Source of the DNA: CAWGMT01 sp963823675
Lineage (GTDB): Bacteria; Planctomycetota; Planctomycetia; Isosphaerales; Isosphaeraceae
Direction of reading: 5' to 3'
Length of the DNA: 64,000 nt
Assembly: GCA_963823675.1 (NCBI GenBank)
Contig: CAWGMT010000028.1
Coordinates: forward strand, 62,001-126,000
In this document: positions 1 to 8,082 of the stretch, piece after piece
Numbering within the stretch: position 1 is the first letter of the stretch
How the letters are laid out: every line of letters begins with the position of its first letter
The notes under the pieces: generated by a model
The model's database searches: none
Told to the model about the DNA's origin: nothing
The model's input: the letters and a program-made list of their open reading frames with translations, nothing else
Position numbers and translations under genes: made by a program

Positions 1-176
1 TGCTCTACCAAGATAGGATTATTGACACGCCCGAATTGAAAGTCCCTCACCCGCGATTGGCGAGCCGGCGCTTCGTTCTGGAACCGCTGGCCGAGATCGC
101 ACCTCATGCGGTCGAGCCGGTGTCGAAACGGACGATTGCGGAACTCCTCTTGGACCTCGGCCGAGAACCGAATTAA
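1..176 (+). CDS. folK: 2-amino-4-hydroxy-6-hydroxymethyldihydropteridine pyrophosphokinase, C-terminal end (partial)
   Basis: The frame read from base 3 to the TAA at 174-176 gives about 57 residues with the HPPK C-terminal signature: a D-T-PEL-x-(V/I)PHPR stretch, then RRFVLEPLAEIAP. HPPK transfers pyrophosphate from ATP to the pterin alcohol in folate synthesis, in the cytoplasm. The PHPR and FVL-PL-EIAP segments are family hallmarks near the C terminus, and the length left after them is normal for the family. The start and the ATP-binding region lie outside the window. It is followed after about 115 bases by smpB on the same strand. Confidence 0.85.
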   Translation, partial: LYQDRIIDTPELKVPHPRLASRRFVLEPLAEIAPHAVEPVSKRTIAELLLDLGREPN

Positions 177-292
177 GAGAAACGCTAAGCGCGTCTCCTT
201 GTCGGTGCGGCCGACTCCCTATATCATTCGCTCAGACACGATCGGACCGGCTTGCAAGTCCGGCGAGTAGCCCCAACGTACGTGCTTCCGAC

Positions 293-792
293 ATGGCCAA
301 GAAGAACTCGGGCAAAGAAAGAACGACCGCCAAGGCCGCCGAGCCGGCGATCAAGACCGTCGCGCGGAACCGGCGCCGCGCCATGACTTCGAGCTTCTGG
401 AAAAAGTCGAGGCCGGGCTCGTCCTGACTGGAACGGAGGTCAAGAGCTTGCGCAACGGCAGGGCCAGTCTGGAGGACGCTTACGCCGAGATCGATGGTGC
501 CGAGGTCTGGCTCTTGGGATGCGACATCCCCGAGTATCTCCAGGCCAATCGGATGAACCACGCCCCCAAGCGGCCGCGAAAGCTCCTCCTGCACCGCCGC
601 GAGATCAACAAGTTGGGAACGAGGGTTGGCGAAAAGGGGATGACGCTCGTCCCGCTCTCCATTTATTTCAAAAAGGGCATCGCCAAGGTCGAGCTCTGCG
701 TGGCCCGTGGCCGCAAGACCTTCGACAAGCGCGAGGCGATCAAGCAGCAAGAAGCCAAGCGCGACATGGATCGCGCCCTGCGGCGGCGGTGA
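293..792 (+). CDS. smpB: SsrA-binding protein SmpB, interrupted by one frameshift
   Basis: SmpB binds tmRNA and delivers it to stalled ribosomes for trans-translation. The C-terminal 114 residues contain TGTEVKSLRNGRASLEDAY, KRPRKLLLH, YFKKGIAKVELCVARGRKTF and a basic tail ending DMDRALRRR, all typical of SmpB. The ATG at 293 gives the expected lysine-rich start MAKKNSGKERTTAKA and runs to about base 380. The conserved NR-x-ARHDFELLE motif then appears only in the next frame. One base seems to be missing in the GC-rich stretch cggcgccgcgcc near 371-382. With that base restored the protein would be about 165 residues, normal for the family. smpB is near-universal, so a sequencing indel is more likely than loss. 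Confidence 0.88.
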
Positions 793-857
793 GCACGAAC
801 ATTTGAGCCGAGCGGCCCTACCGCGCCCTTCGAGTGATGGCGATCGCAAACCGCCGT

Positions 858-1718
858 TCAGTCGGAGCCGTATTCTGCCTCGATCGCCCCCAAGAGACCG
901 TCAAGTCCCAGTGAGGCGGCCCGCTCGCGGAGGAGCGCCGCATCCAGGTCCTCACTGCGTTTCAGCATCATCTTCACGTCGTGGCTCGCCTTGTGGCTGC
1001 CGAGCTTTATCCAGAGCAGCTTGGAGAGGATAGCGTCTTCCTGGGACACGATCGGGGCCACCAGTCCCGGAAAGATCTCGCAGCAAGCGCTTCGTGCTAA
1101 CTCCCCTGGAATCTTCTCTCCGACATGGAAGTCAATCTTGATCAGCGATGCCTCGTCGATCGCTTGAAAGAGACCATTTTGCCGGATGGCCTCCATCGCG
1201 ACCTGCTCGTTGACGAAATAGCCCGACGATAGCCGCGCGAGGAGTGCCTTGGCTTCGGGTCGATCTTCTGACAGCTCGATCACCAGATCGATGTCTTGGG
1301 TGAATCTGGGATCGCCATAGTACGAAGACGCAAGGCCGCCCGTCAGATGGAACCGCGCTCCAAGCTGGGACAAGATGTCCAATACCCGCTTCAACGTCTC
1401 CTGGAGGTCATGTTCCACCGAATCTTGTCTCCATGGGCGTTCGAGCAGAAGCTGCGCGGAGGCATCAGAGAGATACATGCGCTTCGCCGTCAGGCGTCTG
1501 ATTTCGTGATCGCCCAGGCTTGGATGTTGCTTCGCGATCTGGAGCTCGAGCATCCGCCACATCTCGGAAAAGAGAGAGGAGGTCCGGCGGAGTCTCGCGG
1601 CTCCGCCGAGCTTACCCCACGCCTGGTGATACACCTCCTCGACGGTTAACACGGGATTCCGCTCCAGCGCGCTTCGGGGTGACTCCGGTCCGCATCTCAG
1701 GGAGATCAGATCTCCCAT
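858..1718 (-). CDS. Nucleotidyltransferase-fold protein fused to an N-terminal helical domain
   Basis: Residues ~100-286 resemble the minimal or AbiEii-like nucleotidyltransferase families: a GG-LASSYYG turn followed by the acidic pair in TQDIDLVIEL, then a mostly helical C-terminal part with KLLWIKLGSHKASHDV. The first ~90 residues carry MWRMLELQIAKQHPSL and an RRLTAKRMYLSD segment. This resembles the small helical proteins that often sit as a separate gene just before such transferases, so this looks like a fusion of the usual pair. It overlaps the end of the oxidoreductase gene at 1706 by 13 bases. The start is uncertain, because the first ~25 residues are poorly supported. A toxin-antitoxin or housekeeping role is possible; none is shown. 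Confidence 0.65.
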   Translation of the reverse strand: MGDLISLRCGPESPRSALERNPVLTVEEVYHQAWGKLGGAARLRRTSSLFSEMWRMLELQIAKQHPSLGDHEIRRLTAKRMYLSDASAQLLLERPWRQDSVEHDLQETLKRVLDILSQLGARFHLTGGLASSYYGDPRFTQDIDLVIELSEDRPEAKALLARLSSGYFVNEQVAMEAIRQNGLFQAIDEASLIKIDFHVGEKIPGELARSACCEIFPGLVAPIVSQEDAILSKLLWIKLGSHKASHDVKMMLKRSEDLDAALLRERAASLGLDGLLGAIEAEYGSD

Positions 1719-3064
1719 CCCTTGCGAAAATACGGCTTGAGGTAATGAGATGCTGTTGAGCTATTGGAAATCTGGCCCGATTCGGGCTGGTAGTCGATCG
1801 CCTCTCCCGAGCGGACGGCGACGTTACCCAGTAGCATCGATTCCGTCAGATTCGACGCGTAATCGAAGTTTGAGAGCGCAATCTGCGACTTGCCGGCCCG
1901 GATCGCCTGGACCCACTCCCGTTTCTGGTTGTCGTCGTCGTCGCGCTCCCGGCCGATGCGCGGCAGCAAGGTGCCCGTGAACTTGGCGGGCGGCCAGAGG
2001 ACCTGCTCGGCCCCGTAATCACTGGGCGAGTACATCTGGCCCTCCGACCCAATCAAGAGCGATCCGCTGTCGGAGGGCTTGAACCCGTCCGGGAACAGAG
2101 ACGTGGGAGGTAGATTGCGTTCGCCGTTCTTGGCCCCTTCGTACCAGGTGAGCTTGACCGGGGGCAGGCTGCCGCGGGCAGGAAATTCGTAGGTGATCGT
2201 CGCCCAGGCCGGATAAGTCTCCGGATTGATCTCACCGCTCTCGGCCGAAACCCGCACCGGCAGGCCCAGCCGCAGCGCCATGAAGGTCAGATTGGCGGTG
2301 TGGCAGGCCATATCGCCCAGCGAGCCCGTGCCGAAATCCCACCAGCCGCGCCAGTTATGCGGGTGATAGATGGGATTATAGGGGCGCTCGGGTGCCGGCC
2401 CCAGGAAAAGGTCCCAGTGCACGTACGCCGGAACGGGCGGTGTTTCGGTCGGCCGGGCCACGATATCGGGCGCCTGTTTCCAGTACTTGAACGGGCGATT
2501 GGTCCAGACGTGAACCTCGCGCACCTCGCCCAAGGCCCCGGCCCGCACGAGCTCGGCTCCGCGCCGGAATCCCGGGTTGGCCGTCCCCTGGTTGCCCATC
2601 TGCGTGCAGACTCCCTTCTGCCGGGCGGTCTCACGCATCAGGCGGGCCTCCCAGACCGAGTGGGTCAGCGGTTTCTGGCAATAGACGTGCTTGCCCAGGC
2701 GCATCGCCCGGATCGCGGCCGGGGCGTGAGAGTGGTCGGGCGTCGAGACCACGACGGCGTCAAGCTTGGAGTCGAGCTCATGGAGCAGCTCGCGATAATC
2801 GACGTATTTCTTCGCGTCCTTGTGCCTCTGGGCCATCGCATCGAGACGTTGTTCATCAATATCGCAGATCGCGACAATCCGGCCATGGTGCGCGGCCTGC
2901 TCGGTGTCGCTCTTGCCTTTGCCACCAACCCCGATGCAGGCGATGTTGAGCGTTTCGTTCGGTCCGACCCCGAATGCGCAGCTCCTTCGGCCCTGGGCCA
3001 GGATTCCGAAGCCGGCGACCGACGCACCGAACAAGAACGACCGACGGTTCGTGATACAATTCAT
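1706..3064 (-). CDS. Gfo/Idh/MocA-family NAD(P)-dependent oxidoreductase, Tat-exported type
   Basis: The start at 3064 is preceded by an AGGAG about 9 bases upstream. It gives a twin-arginine leader, TNRRSFLFGASVAGFG, typical of planctomycete members that are exported folded. The Rossmann segment follows as LNIACIGVGGKGKSD, then VAICDIDEQRL. The substrate-binding signature CQKPLTHSVWEARLM contains the EKP-like motif. The C terminus YFRKGWEI is common among planctomycete homologues. Length (452 residues) is normal. Members oxidise or reduce sugars or polyols with NAD(P); the substrate cannot be deduced. Planctomycetes carry many paralogues, often near sulfatases or PSCyt genes. An in-frame ATG 24 codons upstream lacks an equally good ribosome site. 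Confidence 0.88.
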   Translation of the reverse strand: MNCITNRRSFLFGASVAGFGILAQGRRSCAFGVGPNETLNIACIGVGGKGKSDTEQAAHHGRIVAICDIDEQRLDAMAQRHKDAKKYVDYRELLHELDSKLDAVVVSTPDHSHAPAAIRAMRLGKHVYCQKPLTHSVWEARLMRETARQKGVCTQMGNQGTANPGFRRGAELVRAGALGEVREVHVWTNRPFKYWKQAPDIVARPTETPPVPAYVHWDLFLGPAPERPYNPIYHPHNWRGWWDFGTGSLGDMACHTANLTFMALRLGLPVRVSAESGEINPETYPAWATITYEFPARGSLPPVKLTWYEGAKNGERNLPPTSLFPDGFKPSDSGSLLIGSEGQMYSPSDYGAEQVLWPPAKFTGTLLPRIGRERDDDDNQKREWVQAIRAGKSQIALSNFDYASNLTESMLLGNVAVRSGEAIDYQPESGQISNSSTASHYLKPYFRKGWEI

Positions 3065-3368
3065 CGATAATGCTCCTAGGATTCGATTGCTACACGCGCG
3101 ACGGAATCCGCGTGCCAGCGGGTGGGCGGAAGACATCTCTCAGGTAGGCAGGCTGGTCTTCTCTGCTTGGACCCGCGACGACATCCTGCTATTGTGGCTC
3201 AATCGACGGCGGATTGCGAGTGTTCAGGAGATTTCCCGCTCCGGACTTGTGTTTGAGTCGCTCATGAGCATAATGGACCAGTGAGAGTCGACCCGAGGGG
3301 GCCGGTCAGTGCGAGCATGCGCGTCTGGCCCTGAACAAAAGACAGCGTGATTGGGGAGCATCCACACC
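3065..3368. other. Intergenic region between divergent genes
   Basis: This gap separates the oxidoreductase gene (minus strand) from the small secreted protein (plus strand), so both promoters should lie here. I see the oxidoreductase ribosome site at its left edge but no convincing sigma-70 boxes, repeats or RNA genes. Confidence 0.5.
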
Positions 3369-3848
3369 ATGAGATGTAACCAGAAAACGGCCTTGCTTCT
3401 CGCATTTATGTTGCTCGGTGTCGGCACGAGGGTTTTTGCCCAGGGAAGGGGATATTACGGTCGCGTGACGACATCGAGCCGGGAAGTGATCTCGGAGGCG
3501 TCGTCGCGAGGCTCGGCTGGGCGTGGGAGTGGCTACGGATACGCCGCTGCCGCGACGAGATCGGCCTTTCGGGCCGATTCCCTTCATGCATATAGCGATA
3601 TGGCCCTCGAGCGGGCCAGGGACCCCGAGGCGGGTGTACCACGATCGTCGACCTGGCGGCAAGAGCCGCTGCCCCCCGACGAGACTCCTCCCCCCACCGT
3701 ACGGACGCGGTCACGCACCTACTTCCCCACAATGCGGCCAGGCGTGGCATTCCAGCAGCCGGTGACGCTCACGGCCACACAATTTGTGGGACATATCTGT
3801 ACATGCAGCCGCGGCGGGATCATAGCCGGCATGGGTCACCACCGATGA
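3369..3848 (+). CDS. Small secreted hypothetical protein
   Basis: The 159-residue product begins MRCNQKTALLLAFMLLGV and continues to VFAQ, a classical Sec signal peptide with probable cleavage after the AQ near residue 25. The mature part is rich in Gly, Ser, Arg and Pro, with a low-complexity stretch SSRGSAGRGSGYGY followed by alanines. It ends with TYFPTMRPGVAFQQP, a motif I associate loosely with short secreted planctomycete proteins. No enzymatic domain is visible. It lies 10 bases before the GT4 gene and might share its transcript. An in-frame ATG six codons upstream is the alternative start. Function unknown. Confidence 0.55.
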   Translation: MRCNQKTALLLAFMLLGVGTRVFAQGRGYYGRVTTSSREVISEASSRGSAGRGSGYGYAAAATRSAFRADSLHAYSDMALERARDPEAGVPRSSTWRQEPLPPDETPPPTVRTRSRTYFPTMRPGVAFQQPVTLTATQFVGHICTCSRGGIIAGMGHHR

Positions 3849-3857
3849 CCTGAATTC

Positions 3858-6140
3858 ATGAAGCGAAACAGCGAGATTCAGAAGATCGCATTCATCGGTG
3901 ATTATTTGCCGAGGAAGTGCGGCATTGCGACTTTTACCTACGACCTGTGCACGTCGGTCGCCACCCAGTATCCAGGCTCCGATTGCTTCGTAGTCCCGAT
4001 TAACGACATCCCCCAGGGATATCAGTACCCGGCGGAAGTCCGGTTCGAGATCGAGGAGGAGGATGTCGAGTCGTACCTGCGGGCGGCCGACTTCCTCAAT
4101 TTTGCCAACACCGACATCCTGTGCCTTCAGCACGAATATGGGATCTTCGGCGGGCCGGCCGGCAGTTATATCGTCCGGCTGTTGCGCGACCTGCGAATGC
4201 CCATCGTGACCACGCTGCACACCGTGCTGCGCGATCCCACGCCCGACCAGAGGCGGGTGCTGACCCAGATCGCCGAGATTTCCGCCCGGCTGGTCGTGAT
4301 GTCCGAGCGGGCCAGGAAGTTCCTCCACGACATCTACGACGTTCCCGACGCCAAGATCGACCTGATCGCACACGGCATCCCCGACATGCCGTTTGTCAAC
4401 CCCAATTTCTACAAGGATCAGTTCGGCGTCGAGGGGAAGTTCGTGGCACTGACATTCGGGCTGCTCTCGCCGAATAAAGGCATCGAGCAGATGCTCAAGG
4501 CGATGCCCGCGATCTTGCGGGAGTATCCCAACTTCGTCTACATCGTCTTGGGCGCGACCCATCCCAACCTGCTGCGCGAGCAAGGCGAACGCTACCGCCT
4601 CAGTCTGGAGCGGCTGGCCAAGGACCTGGGCATCAAGCCGAATGTGAGCTTCTACAACCGGTTCGTCGAGATCGACGAGCTGATCGAATTCATCGGCATG
4701 GCCGACATCTACATCACGCCCTACCTCAATCCGGCCCAGATCACCTCGGGAACACTGGCCTACGCGTTCGGGTGCGGCAAGGCCGTGATTTCCACGCCCT
4801 ACTGGTACGCGGAGGAGCTGCTGGCCGAGTCGCGGGGGGTGCTGGTCCCGTTCGGCGATTCGGCGGCGCTCGCGCGGGAAATCTGCGAATTACTCCGGGA
4901 CGAACCGCGGCGGCACGCCATGCGGAAGAAGGCGTATCTTCTGGGGCGGGAGATGATCTGGAGCCACATCGCGCACCTCTACATGGAGTCTTTCCAGCGC
5001 GCACGACGGAGCCGGCTGGACGTTCCGTACAAACCGCTGGCGGTACGCACCCTCGCCGAGCAACCCATGGATCTGCCCGGCTGGCGGCTGGAGCACCTCG
5101 TCCGCATGACCGACTCGGCCGGCATGTTGCAGCACGCCAGCTACACCATTCCCAATTTCGAGGAAGGCTACTGTACCGACGACAACGCCCGCGCTCTGCT
5201 CTTGACTGTTCTCCTGGAGCAGCTCGGTCAGAGCTCGCCACAGGTCCACCGTCTTGCAACAACGTATGCGGCGTTCCTGAATTGTGCGTTCGATCGCGAG
5301 CGGGGCCGCTTCCGCAACTTCCTCGGCTTCGATCGCCAGTGGCGCGAAGAACTGGGCTCGGACGATTGCCATGGCCGGGCGCTCTGGGTGCTGGGGGCCT
5401 GTGTCGGCCGCTCGAAGCGACGTGATTTGCAATTCTGGGCGTCCCAGCTCTTCGACCTGGCGCTGCCGACAGTGAGCGATACGTCCTCGCCTCGGGCCTG
5501 GGCGTTCGGCTTGATCGGCATCTCCCATTACTTGCAGCGATTCGGCGGCGCGCGTCCGGCAAGCCAGGTGCGCGACGCCTTGACCGAACGGCTGATCGAA
5601 TGCCTCGAGAACAACTCGGCGCCCGACTGGCCCTGGTTCGAGAGCGTGCTCAGCTACGACAACGCGAAGCTGCCGCACGCCCTGATCGCCAGCGGGCGGT
5701 CCGGCGGCAGCTCCCGGGCGACTGGCTTGGGCCTGGAGGCCCTGCGCTGGCTGGTCAATCAGCAGAAGTCGCCGACGGGTTATTTCCGCCCGATCGGATC
5801 CACCGGCTTTTATGTCCGGGGCCACGAGCGGGCCCAGTTCGACCAGCAGCCGATCGAGGCCCATGCGACGGTCTCGGCCTGCGTCGAGGCTTACCATGCG
5901 ACCGACGACACGAGCTGGCTCCACGAGGCTCGGCTCGCTTTCGAGTGGTTCCTGGGAAGAAACGACCTGGGCGAGGACCTTTACGACGCCAAATCAGGCG
6001 GGTGCTGCGACGGCCTGCAGGAAGATCGTCTCAATCTCAACCAGGGAGCGGAATCGACCTTGGCTTTTCTGCTCGCATTGGGTGAGATGAAGTTGCTCGA
6101 AAGCACCCTGGCCACCTTCCGGCTGGTGCAGGTTAACTGA
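3858..6140 (+). CDS. Two-domain glycosyltransferase (GT4 plus C-terminal alpha-helical toroid domain)
   Basis: Residues ~5-375 form a GT-B retaining glycosyltransferase of family 4. The glycine turn FIGDYLPRKCGIATFTYDL is at the N terminus, and the phosphate-binding segment FGLLSPNKGIEQMLKAM lies near residue 200. The acceptor-side YITPYLNPAQITSGTLAYA precedes the C-terminal nucleotide-binding region, where these enzymes carry their E-x7-E-like motif. From about residue 420 a second region, with YTIPNFEEGYCTDDNARAL and EAHATVSACVEAYHA, looks like an alpha/alpha-barrel glycosidase-like domain. At 760 residues it is about twice a simple GT4 and matches the large GT4 proteins encoded next to GH130 enzymes. 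The GH130 gene follows after 34 bases. A sugar-nucleotide-dependent mannosyl or glucosyl transfer is inferred, not shown. Confidence 0.85.
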   Translation: MKRNSEIQKIAFIGDYLPRKCGIATFTYDLCTSVATQYPGSDCFVVPINDIPQGYQYPAEVRFEIEEEDVESYLRAADFLNFANTDILCLQHEYGIFGGPAGSYIVRLLRDLRMPIVTTLHTVLRDPTPDQRRVLTQIAEISARLVVMSERARKFLHDIYDVPDAKIDLIAHGIPDMPFVNPNFYKDQFGVEGKFVALTFGLLSPNKGIEQMLKAMPAILREYPNFVYIVLGATHPNLLREQGERYRLSLERLAKDLGIKPNVSFYNRFVEIDELIEFIGMADIYITPYLNPAQITSGTLAYAFGCGKAVISTPYWYAEELLAESRGVLVPFGDSAALAREICELLRDEPRRHAMRKKAYLLGREMIWSHIAHLYMESFQRARRSRLDVPYKPLAVRTLAEQPMDLPGWRLEHLVRMTDSAGMLQHASYTIPNFEEGYCTDDNARALLLTVLLEQLGQSSPQVHRLATTYAAFLNCAFDRERGRFRNFLGFDRQWREELGSDDCHGRALWVLGACVGRSKRRDLQFWASQLFDLALPTVSDTSSPRAWAFGLIGISHYLQRFGGARPASQVRDALTERLIECLENNSAPDWPWFESVLSYDNAKLPHALIASGRSGGSSRATGLGLEALRWLVNQQKSPTGYFRPIGSTGFYVRGHERAQFDQQPIEAHATVSACVEAYHATDDTSWLHEARLAFEWFLGRNDLGEDLYDAKSGGCCDGLQEDRLNLNQGAESTLAFLLALGEMKLLESTLATFRLVQVN

Positions 6141-6174
6141 ATTCTCTTGACACCGAGGTCGGGAGCCAACCTCC

Positions 6175-7719
6175 ATGGATGCGAACGGATCGACGGTTTC
6201 GCCCGTATCAAGTTCGGGCCTGGCCACGACGGACGCGCGTGATCGACCCTCCCCTCGTCGTGGACCCATCAAGGTTCGGCGGACCGGGATTGTCCTGAGA
6301 CCCAACAATAGCCGCGTCGTGATTCGCCCCTTCGAGCCGACCAGCGGAAATCGAAAGGAGCGGATTATCGCCCGCATCATGTCGCTCTCCGATCAGGACG
6401 TCGAATGCCTGCTCGAAGGCGTGATGCGCGAGTTTCGCAACCGCCATCAGCGGACCCTCGACGTCTTCCTGCATCGGTTTGAACAGGTCAAGCATCACCT
6501 GCTGACAAACCAGCACTTGAGCGAGAACCGCCGGATGCTGATCGGCTCGTACTTCACCCAGGAGTATGCGCTCGAGTCGGCCGCCTTGTTCAATCCCTCG
6601 ATGGTCTGGCACCCCGATCAGTCGGGCCTGGCGCCGGACGCTCGGCGGTTCCTGCTGAGCCTGCGAGCCACCGGCGAGGGGCACATCTCGTCCATCACCT
6701 TTCGCAGCGGGACCGTCGACGCCGGCAATCGCATCTGGATGGACGAGCCGACGCGGTTCGTGACGGCCCCGGAGCTGGTCCCGAATACGCTCTACGACAA
6801 GAACTTATTCTTCCGCAAGCTGGTCGAGCTGGGGGTCGACGGCCCGTTCGCCAACCTGGTTCTCTCCACGCTCAACGAGCAATTCACCCTGGGGGAGCTC
6901 CAGGCCGCAATCCGCAACGCGACCCACCAGACCCGTCCGCACCGCCACGAACATGATACGATCATCCAGGGCATGCTCACCCTGGCCAAGTCCAACTATG
7001 AGATCAGCTACTCGCCCGAGCAGAACATTTCGGAGCGGGTCGTTTTCCCCTCGTCACCGACCGAAGCCAACGGCATCGAGGACGCGCGGTTCGTCCAGTT
7101 CCACGAAGACGACGGCTCGATCCGCTACTACGCGACCTACACGGCCTTCGACGGCAAGGTGGTCTTGCCTCAGATCCTCGAAACCGACGATTTCCTGCAC
7201 TTCAAGATCAGCACCTTGAACGGCCCCGAAGTCAGCAACAAGGGGTTCGCGCTTTTCCCGCGGAAGGTCAACGGCCTCTATGCCATGCTCTCGCGGCAGG
7301 ACAACGAGAACATCTACCTGATGTACTCGGACATGCTCCACTTCTGGTATACCAAGGAGCTGATCGCCAAGCCGACTTACGCCTGGGAGTTTGTCCAGCT
7401 CGGCAATTGCGGATCGCCCATCGAAACCGAGGCCGGCTGGCTGGTCTTGACGCATGGCGTCGGACCCATGAGAAAGTACGCGCTGGGGGCGTTTCTCCTC
7501 GACCGCGACGAGCCATCCTGCGTCATCGGCCGGCTCGAAGTCCCCTTGCTGGAGCCCGACGCCAACGAGCGCGAGGGCTATGTCCCCAACGTTGTCTACA
7601 GTTGCGGCGGCCTGCTCCATAACCGCGAGCTGATCATCCCCTATGCCATGTCCGACTTCGCCAGCACCTTCGCAACGGTGTCGCTCGATGAGGTGCTGGG
7701 GGCGATGGTGCGGGAGTGA
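6175..7719 (+). CDS. Glycoside hydrolase family 130 (beta-mannoside phosphorylase-type) protein
   Basis: The 514-residue product has the GH130 five-bladed-propeller look: ESAALFNPSMVWHPDQ, then SFR-x-SGT-like ITFRSGTVDAGNRIW, the phosphate/substrate segment EANGIEDARFVQF, and LFPRKVNGLYAMLSRQD. The terminal region carries YSCGGLLHNRELIIPYAMSD, a conserved family ending. GH130 enzymes cleave beta-mannosidic bonds by phosphorolysis or hydrolysis; substrate specificity cannot be assigned here. An N-terminal extension of ~65 residues, rich in Ser and Arg, precedes MSLSDQDVECLL, so translation could start later (ATG near 6379). It is co-oriented and tightly spaced with the GT4 gene, a pairing known in other phyla for making and recycling short mannosides. 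Confidence 0.88.
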   Translation: MDANGSTVSPVSSSGLATTDARDRPSPRRGPIKVRRTGIVLRPNNSRVVIRPFEPTSGNRKERIIARIMSLSDQDVECLLEGVMREFRNRHQRTLDVFLHRFEQVKHHLLTNQHLSENRRMLIGSYFTQEYALESAALFNPSMVWHPDQSGLAPDARRFLLSLRATGEGHISSITFRSGTVDAGNRIWMDEPTRFVTAPELVPNTLYDKNLFFRKLVELGVDGPFANLVLSTLNEQFTLGELQAAIRNATHQTRPHRHEHDTIIQGMLTLAKSNYEISYSPEQNISERVVFPSSPTEANGIEDARFVQFHEDDGSIRYYATYTAFDGKVVLPQILETDDFLHFKISTLNGPEVSNKGFALFPRKVNGLYAMLSRQDNENIYLMYSDMLHFWYTKELIAKPTYAWEFVQLGNCGSPIETEAGWLVLTHGVGPMRKYALGAFLLDRDEPSCVIGRLEVPLLEPDANEREGYVPNVVYSCGGLLHNRELIIPYAMSDFASTFATVSLDEVLGAMVRE

Positions 7720-7772
7720 ATCCCCTTCGGGTTGGGTATCCGGACGTTGTCGCCTGCGATGTTGTAATGCGC
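7716..7772 (-). pseudogene. Short remnant of an FGE-sulfatase (SUMF1-like) domain
   Basis: Read on the minus strand this stretch encodes HYNIAGDNVRIPNPKG. It matches the segment YYKIVGDNVRVSDPKG of the intact FGE domain encoded at 14670-17564. No start, no preceding WLDAVRFCN segment and no following RLPTEAEWEYA segment are present. Only about 17 codons survive, immediately behind the stop of the GH130 gene. This is either gene-conversion debris or what is left of a kinase-FGE gene. It could be chance, but the identity over a conserved motif argues against that. Confidence 0.6.
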
Positions 7773-7933
7773 TCTCGAGGTTTCAACACCATCACGGAGA
7801 GCACGGCACCCGGAGACATAAGCACAGTGCAATTGTCGAACCGGATAGTTGTTGGCAAGGGCGCCGATCGCAGGGATAATGACCCTCGCGACGCTTGAGG
7901 AGTTGACACTCGGGGGTGCACCGGCCATACCAA

Positions 7934-7987
7934 CCCGACGCGCCAGCGAGGGGACCAGCCCGCGGGAACCCTCGCTGGCGCGTCGGG
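7934..7987. repeat. Perfect 19-bp inverted repeat (planctomycete palindromic repeat)
   Basis: The arms at 7934-7952 and 7969-7987 (cccgacgcgccagcgaggg and its complement) pair perfectly around a 16-base loop. Related sequence, with gcgccagc flanked by a variable end, occurs at 14508-14630. It could end transcription of the GH130 gene, but no T-run follows, so I call it a dispersed palindrome. Confidence 0.85.
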
Positions 7988-8082
7988 TCCGTGCAACAGG
8001 CGGCCGTTCGCCGAGTACGCGACTCATCAGGTAGCCGCTTTGGTGCCCCTTTAGTTCGCGGTCCCTTCTCGCGGAACGAGCC

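Noticed and set aside
2300..3070. 256-codon plus-strand frame
   Set aside because: Antisense shadow of the Gfo/Idh/MocA gene.
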